A stretch of DNA of 64,000 bases from Dipylidium caninum (lineage: Eukaryota > Platyhelminthes > Cestoda > Cyclophyllidea > Dipylidiidae). Both the position numbers and the translations under genes were made by a program. Positions 44,101-56,100 of the stretch are shown here, one piece after another. The stretch is from the NCBI GenBank assembly GCA_017562135.1, contig QEYB01000448.1, positions 310,001 to 374,000 on the forward strand, read 5' to 3'. The first letter of the stretch is position 1; each line of letters begins with the position of its first letter. The notes beneath the pieces were generated by a model. It did no database searches, was not told the origin of the DNA, and saw only the letters and a program-made list of their open reading frames with translations.

Positions 44101-47100
44101 TGTACGGAGATGTTTCATTAACACAACCGTGTGAATGGCTGCTTCCTGTCTAGTTTAGGTCCAATTTCACGAATAATCGTGTGTGTGTTTGTGTGGATTG
44201 GATTCCAAATTGGACGTCCTCAATTTTTCCTCTTCGTGGTCGGTGGCGGTCTTCCTCAACGCGAGGCTCGTTGACGAAAGGAATTTCTGGAACCAAATTT
44301 TAGCACGTTTTTCCCTCAGCAATGAATCCACCACGGAATTTCTCATTAACATTCCCCGCAGCTTGTTGAACTGCGCTACGACTTAATTTGAACCAGTACA
44401 AGAAAAGTAGCTGTGAAACGCGCGTTGTTGGCATCTGCTTTCAACGAGAAATTAAATTAAAATGGAAAATGACTAAGATGAATATCGTTAGAACATATAA
44501 ATAAAAATATCGAGCACAGTTTACAATTTATTTCCCTCAGATATAGCTAAATACGGACTAAATACAAATTCCCGTTTCATAGTTTCCAACCGAAGAGAAG
44601 AGGCCCTTCACCTCAAATTACACTTTGCTGAGGCGTTTCATCTGTCGAAACAGTGGAATTATTCAAATAAAAAGCATCAAAGACACATGTTGAACGGTGC
44701 TTCTACCCCCTCGCAGAATTACACGACAGAGCTTCTCCAAGTGAAGTTGACAAGTGGTTGACATTCTCGAAAATGAAAACTCAAAAAACGTACAGCTTTC
44801 GGAGACTGGAGTACCTCGAAAAGGCGTTCTTCGGCAGATGTGTCAACTGGTTGTTGGCGATGTTTCTGTGGATGATAAGAAGAGAAAATTGTGGAAACAC
44901 AAGTGGCATTAGCCCACTTCTGCGCCTTTCGCCATCCTTCTACTCTGTGGAACAAAAGACAATGACCCAATTTCACCTCGATTTCGCAAATATTTTCCTG
45001 GCGTCGTGATGGATGATTGTCATTAGTCGGTTGGGTTACTTCCTACTGCCGCAAAAATTTTTTTGGGGGGAGGGGGGGGGAAACGGGCCTTTTCTCAAGG
45101 ACCTCCAGCCTTATGCAAACCCACTTTTCGTATACACGACTTGCCACTTGAAAAATGGTTGGAAAAAGTGGTCCTGGAAGGGAACTTTCGGGGAGATGAT
45201 TTATTCGGGGAAATGGCCCTCTGCGTTTTTTGAAGTCGAGTGGAAATACCTCTGTGCAATCTGTTTTTATACGGTAACAGGGAAGACAATTATCAGTCTG
45301 CGCGGCTTAGGAGGCCAAACAAATCCACACCGACTGGCTTCCACACCTCCCCCGATGGCGGGGAGCAGACACTCTTCCTCCAGACTGTTTAAGGCAACTA
45401 AAACTCCCAGCTGATGTGAGTGAAATATTTCATCTCACCGCGCATACCTTTTGCCCGAAAATGGAAATTTTCTTGGCCACAACCCAAAATTTCCAGGGGA
45501 ATTGGAACTAGGCGCCTCATTTCCACGTCTGCGTCCATTGAACGAAGCAAAAAAACCTTCGAAAGTCTTTAAAATTGTCACAATGAACCTACAAACTGAT
45601 GAGGTTTGATGGCAGATCCGTGGGCACGGAACCCAAGTTCTTCCCGACGCAGGACACAAATCCGGACGCATCGCAGGAGCACACGGATTGGCAAGAGGAG
45701 AGTCTGGCATTCGGCCTCCCCTGACAGAAGTGGGGTATGGCGGAGACAGCGCCCTCTAAAAAAGCAAAATAAACCTCATTTTTACTGATATTTGGTTTTC
45801 GTGGCGGGATATTTGACCTGTGAGCAGAAGATGCGATGTTGAGTGAGCGAAACACTTTGCCATGTTGAGTGAGCGAAACACTTTGCCCTTTGAAGACTTC
45901 CGAATGAGAAAGTCATGGCCTGCCTCGACGCTTCTAGGTACTGCCTCGACGGAGGGAGGAGGACAATCGGTGAACTCGGTACTTTGAAGGGAACAAACTC
46001 CACTTTACCATTCTAGTAGAGGACAGGAGGCAACTTTGCATCTTCGTGCCTCCGGTCACCTCGTGTTCAACTGGTTGACGGTTCCATTCAGAGGAAGGCG
46101 ACTAATTTGCCTAAGTGAATATCCGCGACGAATCAAGCAGTCGCCATCGTATGAAAAAGTGGCGGTACGAGGTTGGTCGAGTCCTGGTGGGTCTAAGATA
46201 GAAGGTGTCACGTACGAGGACAGTGGAGCAGCCCCAGGACTTCAGCGGCCACGGCGCCGGGAAATTCCTTGCTGTCGTCGGTACAAATCGCGCCGGCGGA
46301 GGAGAACACCGCCTGACGACTGCTCGCAGAGAAGTCCTTCATCACCGTCGCCAGGTGACAGTCGCAGTTGAGTGGATTCCCGCCGAGGGATCTGGTTGTG
46401 ACCAAATTTGTCCGCAATAGACTTACAACTCTTATGATGTATAAAGATTACGGGTGGAGGAGGGGGGGGGAGAGGAGATGGAGTAGTGTCCGGCATTGTC
46501 AGACTCAGTTTTTGGGGAATTGGCGAAATGGAGAAGCCTCCAATCGCGGTTGAGGCCTTAAAATGCCACATACTGCAAGCTGAATGCATTCAAGAAGCCT
46601 TCTAAACTATGGAAAAGAACGCACACCTCACCGCCCTCGTATTCGGCAAGTGGATGGAGGCTAAAAAATTCACCTTCAGACCGGTGAAAATTGGGCCAAC
46701 TTTCACGATGTATTGACAAAGTTGACACCCACTCGCCACAGAAGTGTGGACGGGGCTTACGAAGTGAGGTGACAGCTTACAGGCAGGTGAACTGCTGGCA
46801 AGTAGATTTAACTTCCGCAGAACTGGCCAAATATCGTCATCATTGCCATCATCTTCAACTTCTACGTTTACAGTAAGGAGTGACTACAACCGGCAGCACA
46901 TTCCTCCCTGCCTCAACAAGAACAGGGGAAAAAGGTGCCTGCTGCACCGCTAAGTCTAGTGCATCGTTTGTTTATCTTCCGTGAGAGGAGGGGGAGGGGG
47001 GGCGGGTCGGCTCTTCGAGACGGCCTACTTACAACCATTGCAATCCCGAGAGGCCAGTGAACGCCCTACCCGAAATCCACGCTATCCTGTTGTGGTCCAG

Positions 47101-50100
47101 CTTCCTTTACAAAAAATAAAAATGAAAATAATATGGACGGGGAAAATTTGGATTTACATTACTCCACCCCATTGACCGGGGAGTTGACGTCAAGGGAGAT
47201 AATTCCACGCGGAGTTGAACAAGCCATCACTGCCCAAATGAAGAAGTACCTTCGACATGAGGCATCTCAAGCGGTTCATGCCTTTTCTCGAGACTTTCGG
47301 GACTTTCGGGTCTTCGACCTTCAAGTTTCTCTCTTTTCCCCTCCCCCCCATTTTTTTCTTGTTTCTTCTTTAACTGGACAGTCACCTCGAGTGGAGAAGT
47401 GGCGACATGAGACCAAAGGAGGCCGTGGAAGAACCCATTGCACGAAGTCGGTTGGAGGCGTTTTTCCATGTTCTGGCCGCGGATGTGTTAAGGCACCATT
47501 TTTTCTGTCCCAACCCCCGACGGCATCATCAGTCTGTAACAAACCCTGGGTGGTCGTGTACTTACAACATTATTTTTCAGCTAATACAGTGGCATTTAGG
47601 ACTCGATGCATTCAAAGATTAAAGCGTTGCTTATTCCCCAGCCTCTGGGCAAGTGTGTAACCAGGAAGAAAAGAAAAAAGGGAGGGAAAAAAGGAGAGAG
47701 AAACATACAGAACGCGGAGATTCCTCAGCCCTTGGAAGGTGGCCTCGTAGAGGCAGCGTAGATGGTTTTGTCGAAGATCCCTACAATTCACAATTCACCT
47801 CGTCCTCACCCATTTTATAAACCAGTTGGAAGAGATCCCCTCGCGTTACGGTGTGACAGGAAGCTTCCAGTCGGTTAAAACGCTTTCGCGTAAGGAAGAA
47901 ACAAAATGAAGATATGATGAGAGCTCCTTTCGACCGTGCGGAACAGGGAAACAAAGCGCCATGGTCACTTGTGTTGGGCCCCATTTTAGCCAGGATTTCT
48001 GTCAACGGGGACCATGCGGTTTGCTGCAGGACGAACCAGGAGGCGTCGCCTCGCGCTCCGTCCCCCTCGGGCTGCCTAATATTTCGCCGAGGTGGCCAAC
48101 GAAGGCGGGGAAAGAGAGGAGGGCCAAGACGAGACCGAGGGAGGTGGTTAGGCCGCCAGGTAGTACTTGAAGAAGCACCGCTTCGCAGACTACAATCCCA
48201 ACTTCCCGCTTTCGGGAGAGTAGACAAAGTAACAATAATTCACTGTTATCACCTCTCGCAGCGTTATCGTCAGGGAGTGGTGGGAAAACTCGCAAATTTC
48301 TACCCTGCTATGCCAATTTCCCTCCGTAATCGGAGCCGAGGAGGGCAAACTGCCAAATGGCAATGAGAGGGTGTAAAGACCTTGCGGCCTACCCGCGGCA
48401 CACACGGCAGTGGAATGGTGCAAAGGCGAATGAAATCGGGTTCGGGAGGCCGCAGCCTTTGGGAGGTCCCAGTCCGACAGTTGTTCGCCTTAAATCACCA
48501 TCTCCGTGACTCCAAACTCTGACCACACACGTATCGAGTATGAAAGTCCGCCTTTCCCATGTCTGCACGGACTTTCTGGGCGTGGGCGCCACTTCTTGAG
48601 GATACGCGGCCAAGTGGCGCGGGAATGGCCGCTTTGGACACTTGGTGCCGTGAAAATAACACCCTCATGATGGCATCCCGCCCTCCCCAAATAGCTCGGC
48701 AATGGCCGGGTCCACTTCTCTGAAAATGGCACACTTTATCAGCGCCCAATTTGTGTTTCCAGGTTTTTGTTTTTGTTTTTATTCACTTCGCGCCTGGGGT
48801 AGCATAACGCTTGTGTATGCCTGAAGACTTAACTCCACCCGGAGAGTCTGCCAGGCGGTCGCCTCCACCACATTGCACACTTTTCCCCATTGTCTGTCAG
48901 TGTGTGAGGCTGCAGCCCTGCTCCTCCGGCCGATCAAACTGTCACACACCGGGCGTTGGGCGCTGATACCCCGATGACGGGGCACAACAAACTTTGCGGG
49001 TAAGCCGAATTCACCCATTTCTGGCGTCAGCGCCAAGAGAATGTGAGGCGGAAGAAGTCGAATTTCACTTGTTTACCCAACAACCATTTCGACTCTATAT
49101 CCTAAAGTCCAAAAAAGTGGGTAGCAAAACAGAGGTAACGAAAAAATCTCCCCACTAAAGAGGGTTTGGAAAATTTACAAGTGCGTTCCATAACTGGTGG
49201 AGTTTTGCCAAGATGTCATCTTCCACAGGGCGGATTTCCCGGCCCAGCCTGGCCCTGACCTCTGAAGGTCTCGCAGACCATTGCAATATCGCTCAGATTG
49301 AAAAATTCCATTGTTTAAGGGCGATTCGAGGCGCACTGACAGATTTCCACTAGTTAGCGATCAAAGTGGGCAGCAGGGCTCCCTGAAATAACTTCAAATT
49401 ATGTCCATGAAAGTGGGGCGACTTGGGCTAAAGCCTTGAATTCACTTAAGTGGACGGAAGTCGCTCTCACCGCGCTGATCGTCAAATATTACAGTGAAGG
49501 CGTTTTTTTATTCCTCCGACGTAACGCATTGCTCCGCCTGGAACATCCGTGTCCATTGTTAACTTCAAAATGTTTGGCTCAGGAGACAGGCGCCCACCGG
49601 GAGGGTTTCTCCTCAATCAATCTTGTCACAAAATTTTAACATGCGCCCAAGTTTACACGCTGGAATCCGAGGGAAACACGGACCAGGTGAGGCAAAAGCC
49701 GACGGCCAAAAACGTTCCCCTTTTAGCTAAATTTCATGTCACAACATCTTCAGATCGTCTTGAAAGTTTGCACCACTTGCCACGCGCCTTCCTCGCACTT
49801 TTGCCCCAAGTCGGAGTGGAGGAAATGGAAGTGAACCACCGTTGAACGGCATTTTGGCGTTCTTTAGCCCTGCTGCCTGCAGTGACAGGCGTCATTTTTC
49901 TGTCAACCAAATTCTTTCACTTTTTGACAACAAAACTACTGGTGGAGTATGTTCGGTCTTCGCCCTTTCACCGAAACTTGGCCGGTAAAATGCGAGGTTA
50001 CTAAAAGGAGGCCAAACCAGTCGGCCATTGAAAGATTACCCGAACAATGGCAGAAGCGTGTTGCGGCCAAGGGGAACAGAATTTCCTCCCGATTCAGTGT

Positions 50101-53100
50101 GTTCCACGTGAGGACGAAGTCGTCCACCACATCGGGCGATGGAGTTGGAACGAGAGAAGGAAAGCTATTCCATGAATTCTTCCAGCCGCCTTACGAAGGA
50201 TCCCGTCTCGATTGATTCACATCGCACGACCACGCCATTCCTTCTCCCCGGATTTAGTTATGCCAGAAAACAGACTACCGGTCGACTTCGAAGCCTGCAG
50301 ACCTCACGGTCACATTCACTAACACCTCCTGCACCTCCACCATTCATGCTTACAGTGGAAATGGCCATCGTTGGCGTCAACCTTTCGTCTCTCAACGGCC
50401 CCATTCACTCGCCGAGTGGCAATCGCCTTAACCCACCCTCCGCTGGGCCAGCACCCGTATGTGCCGTCACTGTCAGCGTCAAACTCATGAAGCTGAATGG
50501 CGCTCGAGTTGTCTTCGCACAGACAGTCTACGCGCTCTACTGGGTGGCAACCACTGGCCAGACCGGCTTCTCAAACACCAGTCCACTCCGACGAAAAGTC
50601 GCCTTTCCCACTCCGGAAGACAGGAAGACAACGGACTCTCACGGCGACTTCTTTCCCCATGGCTATCGAGGGAGCCTCTTACGTCATCAGGGACTTCGGC
50701 CGGCAGACCTCCAGTCAGCCAGCCAGCCACTCGACCGACATCCCAGTTGGTCGCGTCTGTAAATGCTCTTTTCACAGTCAGATGCACCACCTTAGAGCAG
50801 AGAGAAATTCCCTTTACACATCGGCGGACTGCAATTTGCCCTGTTTAACTGTGAACGTCTCACGTACACCCGTCCACATGACTTGGGAAATGGTGCGACA
50901 GGTCTTAGCTCCCACCGCCTCGTCGTTCAATGCGACCGGACAACTTTCGACCCACTCGTCAGAGGTGGCGAGGACGGACGCCGACAGAAGCCGCCTGAGG
51001 GTGGAGACAGCGGCCTTTCGAAGTGGAGTGGGGAAGGCGCGTCGACGTTTCCCACTCCCAGTGGAAATAATGACTTTGACCCGAACTCGGCCGCATGGAG
51101 GGCTACTTTGAAGGCGAAGACGCCGAAAGTCGGTTTCACCTTCCCTTCTTCTTTTGTGTTTATTATTTTTTACTATTCTTTTCACGCTAAGGAAAAGTAA
51201 ATTTAGACACTTACAAATATTGTAGGTTTTTGACTTCTTCAAATGCACCGTCTTCGATTTCACTGATGTTACTGTGGGCGAGGACTCTGAAATGGAGGGA
51301 GAAGTGGAAACTGGTGTCAAAAGGAAGCAAAACCGCTCGTATATCCCTCTTATTTTACTCCTTTTTTCATTAGAATAGCAATTTATTATTTGCCTGCACA
51401 AAGTGGATTTGCGGGAGGCAAAGATGTGTGTTTGAGGGGCGGAAAAACGAAAACCGCAGGAAAGATCGCTCCCACGTCAGATTTGGGAGGTAGGAGAGTG
51501 GGGTGGACAGTTGTCAGGCCAACTTCTAACACTCATTCCTAATCAAATTTTGCCTTTTCTTTAGAAAAGTAACTCGAGAGGGCAGAGGTAACGCCAAGTA
51601 GCGAACAGACCTTCACGGTGTAGTGCAACTTGTTAAGAAGGGGCAGTTTGTGATCACGTAAAAAAAGAATTTGGACTCACAGTTGCGTCAGAAGTGGCAG
51701 ACGCTGGAAGGTGGTTTTGCTCAACCGCGAGATGGAGGTGTGCGATATGATTCTGGAAGGAGAGACAGGCGTTAAACAAGAAGGAAGAAGACAAAATGAG
51801 GAGTTGCCTTGATCATCCAAAACGCGTCATTTGAATTTGGTTTTTTTGTAGAGAATAACGAAGCCGAGGGGAGAACGAAACTTTTGCCTTTAAAATTTGT
51901 GATTGCAGGTGGGAGAAAATTTCCCCGAGGGCGTCAACATAATTCACAGTGGCAAAACTCCTTTCGGCCGGGAGCAAGGGAAACCATGAGAGCAGCGGCG
52001 GCCTACTGCCGTGTTTGAAATTGATGTCATGTTTGAGAAGAAATTTAATGTAGAAAAATCAGCTCACTTAATAAGGCCAAAAAAAATTAATTTACAATTT
52101 CTAGAACACAAATGTTTGCCACATTTTCTTCCACCTTCACCCGATAGGCCACCAGCCGATTGGAGCCTTTTCCGAGAGGATAAATTATTTTGAAAGGAAA
52201 TACATTCAGCAAGATGGTAACATAACCGACTGTGAATCGTCTAATAACTCCAAAAGTAACATTCTTTCAGAAAGACATGTATAACTTTTCCAATCGCTGA
52301 CAGAAAATCGTAGATGCGTTTGTCGTTTACTCATATTCAACGCTCGTTTCATAATTTGATAGAACTAATACATGCGCGGTTGGCATGAAAAAAAACGCAG
52401 TCCACTCTGACTGCTGCCTGAGCAAAGCAGGAATGCCAAAGTGCCGTACAGAGGTGAAAACCCCACCTTATTGCGCTGAAATGGGCTGTTTGGCGAGGAA
52501 ATAAAGACTTTTCACGGAGGCTCAATCAGTGAAAGTGGAGAAAAGTGGGTCTCGATTGAGAAATTGTCACGACAATGCAACTTTACCACATTTTTTTCGC
52601 CTTCTTTGCCCTCCCCACCCCCTCGGTCGCCTCGGCCCCCCAAGCGGGAGCGAAGAGGCGTTGCAGTGTGCATTGGCGGACCTCCATGCGTGTGTTGTTC
52701 GGTAAAACTGTGTCCGTTGCCGAGTGAATCACCCGGCCAAACGGTGGTTCCGACGCGGTGTGGATGACAAATTTGCCAAGTCCCAACCGCATACCTTCAG
52801 TCTATGACGCATTTGTGATCTTCGGGGCCTTCCAACAGACTCCACGCCTTAACACATTCGAGTATACGCGTGAAATGCCACTTTTTTCCATCTTATCGCA
52901 CTTCTAACGCTCCGTAGAAAGGCTCCACTGCTGAATAAAAGAACGGTGGAGAGCGAATGGCCTTTGATCTCACGGACAAAGGGACAGAGCCAAAAGCCGC
53001 CGAGACTGAGAGGATCGACGCGATTTCGGAAGCCGCGATTACATGTGCATGGGGTTGCACGAGAGGATTTCCGATCCCACGCAATTTCGCATGTTTACAC

Positions 53101-56100
53101 AACTTTCGTCGAGTGGTTATTAGCCTTCGTCCTTCTCCACCGAGAGGCAAAAAGCTCACATTTTTATCTGCGCCACTTGATTTTTACGAGAGAGAAAGAT
53201 CAAAGCCATAAAGGGACGCCAACATACACTTGCCTCGCCTTCATGAATCGTAAACTTTCTAGGTGTTTGTCAAATTAAATGTCAAAAACTTGTTTATTTT
53301 CCCCAAAATCGCCTCCTCGTTATTCAACTGTGTCTAAATTTGTCGTCACATGGTGACAACCTTTCAAAGATTGCCCGACAGAGTTGGCAGATGACACAGA
53401 AAATGACACCGCCTTTCAGTGGGTCAAAGTGAAGAGAAGGCAGAAGTTACTGGGAGGAAGAAGACACTGGGAAGTGGCCTGTTTGGCCAGAGTGGAGGGC
53501 AGACTGAGCACTTATCGCCACTCCACCTATTTCCACAACACACGCAGTCAAATATCTTTCCCCAATCGGCTAGAAATAACAGTGGTGTATGTTAAAGTAA
53601 TGAAAAAGGAACTAAATGGATGCCATTTAGAGGACGCAAGAAAGGCAAGGAACTTGTGTCGCCCGGGGGGAGCGCGTGTGTGTGTGTGTGTGCGTGTGGA
53701 AGAAACCTCTGGAGGGCGAAACACGGTCTCCGTACACGTCGGGTCTGGAGGCGGGCGTTTGCCTCGGCCGACGACGCATCGCCTGCACCTGGGTGACCAC
53801 CCGGAAGAGGGTCATAAAAATTTAACCCCACAAAAGTAAACTGCACTCATGTCGCTTATCAATCGGCCGAGTTTTCGTCAACCTTCCGGTCGTTTTTCTT
53901 CCCTCCACTCCACCAACGCAACCGCTGATAGTGGGAAGTTGGTGTTGCTTGGGGAGCCTCAAGTCTCACCTCTGCCAGCTCACTTTTGAGGCAGCCTTCA
54001 CGATTCAGCCCCGATTTTACGTCGTGTCCATGTCAGGGGAAGTGAATGATTAACGCGGAGGAAAGAAACCGCATTTACCGATGGAAAGGCAGTCGAAAAG
54101 GACATTGTGAGGAGAAAACTTTACAAACGGAGATGCAGTCATCGACACGATGTTGTTTGAGTTATTGTGGCCTGCTGTAGCCGTGAACTACGTCCTGACG
54201 TCCATTTCCTCCTCTGGTCGAGTACAGCGATATGGAGAAGCGAGAACAGTGATTGAAGCACACAAAGTGGCCGAAGCGGAGAGAGCAACGGAAAGCATCT
54301 GAGAAGGGAGTAAATTGTGTGCGCGGGATTTACTTCCGCCTCCCTCTGCATTGCAGGGATTTACTGACGGTACAAATCCTTATGTTTGAGTGATAAAAAG
54401 GTGATGCAAATGTGGACAGGCGACGAACATCAACTGGACGATCGCATGACGCGTGAAGATTTTGGCGATGGAAGGACTCCTCGGACTTCTCATCCCCCGT
54501 CCGAAGACTCTGGCGAGGAAATTTATTTCCTCCACCCACTTGGCACAGAGGCTGAGGGAGTGTGCATATCAACACCGAGTGAATCACCCAAAGTATCTGG
54601 TTTACCGATAAACTTCTTCATAGCTTTATTTGCCTGTAAAGTGGAGCGACCGAGAGTCCCGATTGGACCATCGGCCTCCTCACGACTGAGAAAAGAAAAC
54701 ACTTCAACAGACGCCACTGTTCGGTAAATTCTTGAAAGCTAAATAATAATGTTCACAGGACAAGTGTAGTGGATGTCGAAGATTACTGAGGATCTGGTGC
54801 GTGTGGAAGTAAAACTAATCCCGCTCATCTTCACTTAGTTGAGACCATTAAACTGGAGTGGGGCGCAACCTCCAGACCGGAAGCGGGGGAGCTTAGTGGG
54901 GAGGCAAACTTTGGCATGTCAGCGGTTCTGACGGACACTTTCAAAGAGGTCACTAGACTAGCATTTGACATTTGATATTCCCCCTTCGCCTACTTGAAAA
55001 ACTCTCCGCTTTTCGCCCGTCCACTCGAAGACGACGTCAACAATGTCGAGAAAGAGGCAGAGACGGGAAATTTAGTCGCCGATGGGTTGATTAACCGCCA
55101 GTGGGATTCCTCTTTACTAACTAACTAAGGCAAATGTGGCACGCGCTCCGGACTGCACCCAATTCGAGGCAGATCCACAGTTGTCGTCTTCTGTGGTCTG
55201 TAAAACCGGCAACTTTTGCCCCCGGCCAGCGTTAATGCGGCAAGCACATTGCCGCATTTTGGCTCATGCACTCCATTTATCTGGCGGGCGATGGAACCCT
55301 CGTCTCCGCTGCTCCTGCGCCCAAAATAAGCACATACGAATTAGAGGAGGGGGAAAAAGGGGTTTGGAAAACGCCCGAGAGGACGCCAAAGCATAAAACG
55401 AGTCTGTGATCTCATCCGATTGCCTGACTTCGGGCTCATGAGCCAGAAGTTGGAGGCGGACTGTGACGTTGTGGCCTCCCCAAAGCCTATTTATCAACAT
55501 CAAAACGTAATTTTATTTTGAAGGAGAGGGGGTCATGAGCATCTTGCTGTTGACCCTAGTAATTGCCGTCAAATAAAAAAATGATTCTAACCTTGATTTG
55601 GGCCGCTGGGAGGTCTCTCTAAATTGCGCAGGAGGCCATAAAACTGACCCACATGACCCCGCGTGACCCCACCTCCACCGTTCTCCTCAGCATCGCACAC
55701 CGCCTTGAGAAATTGCAATTTCGTGCTAGCAACAATTTTTCGTGGGAGGCGTGGGAGAGGGAGAACGAGAGGTCAAACTCATCCCCGAGGGCGGAATGAC
55801 CCACTTTCGATGTCTACGTCGAAGCTGTGTGAAACACCGACATGTTTTAATCGCCTCCATTGTCACTGACCGCTGGCCGGGAGGCGGTCAGTGGCAAAGT
55901 AGGTCTTGTGAGGCGGTCTAAACTCTCAAGCATTGACGTTGGCTGTCTGTTTACCCGGTATTCCACCATCCGGGCAATTTTAGGCGATGCCTTAATTATT
56001 AAACAGCAGCTGTCGCCGCCTAAATCCCAGGCGCTTTCCCCATCGGACCACCAATGAGGCCGCATCTCCTCCTCCCCCTCCTCCTCCTCCTTCTTGAGCC

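Noticed and set aside
46781..46852. A 72-nt minus-strand segment with splice-like ends (GAAG before, GTAAGC after) between the last D1 LRR and the C-cap, suggesting a further LRR exon
   Set aside because: In the required phase 2 it begins with in-frame stops and lacks the LRR consensus; the flanking exons already join in phase without it.
50139..51111. Overlapping open frames of about 200 codons on both strands in a Slit intron
   Set aside because: No recognisable domain, overlapping frames equally long, and no splice or phase support; likely chance in stop-poor DNA.
54120..54185. Minus-strand stretch with an LRR-like [11 protein letters not shown] reading in the first Slit intron
   Set aside because: About 53 nt rather than 72, no matching phase, and exon 1 joins the LRR at 51752 directly.
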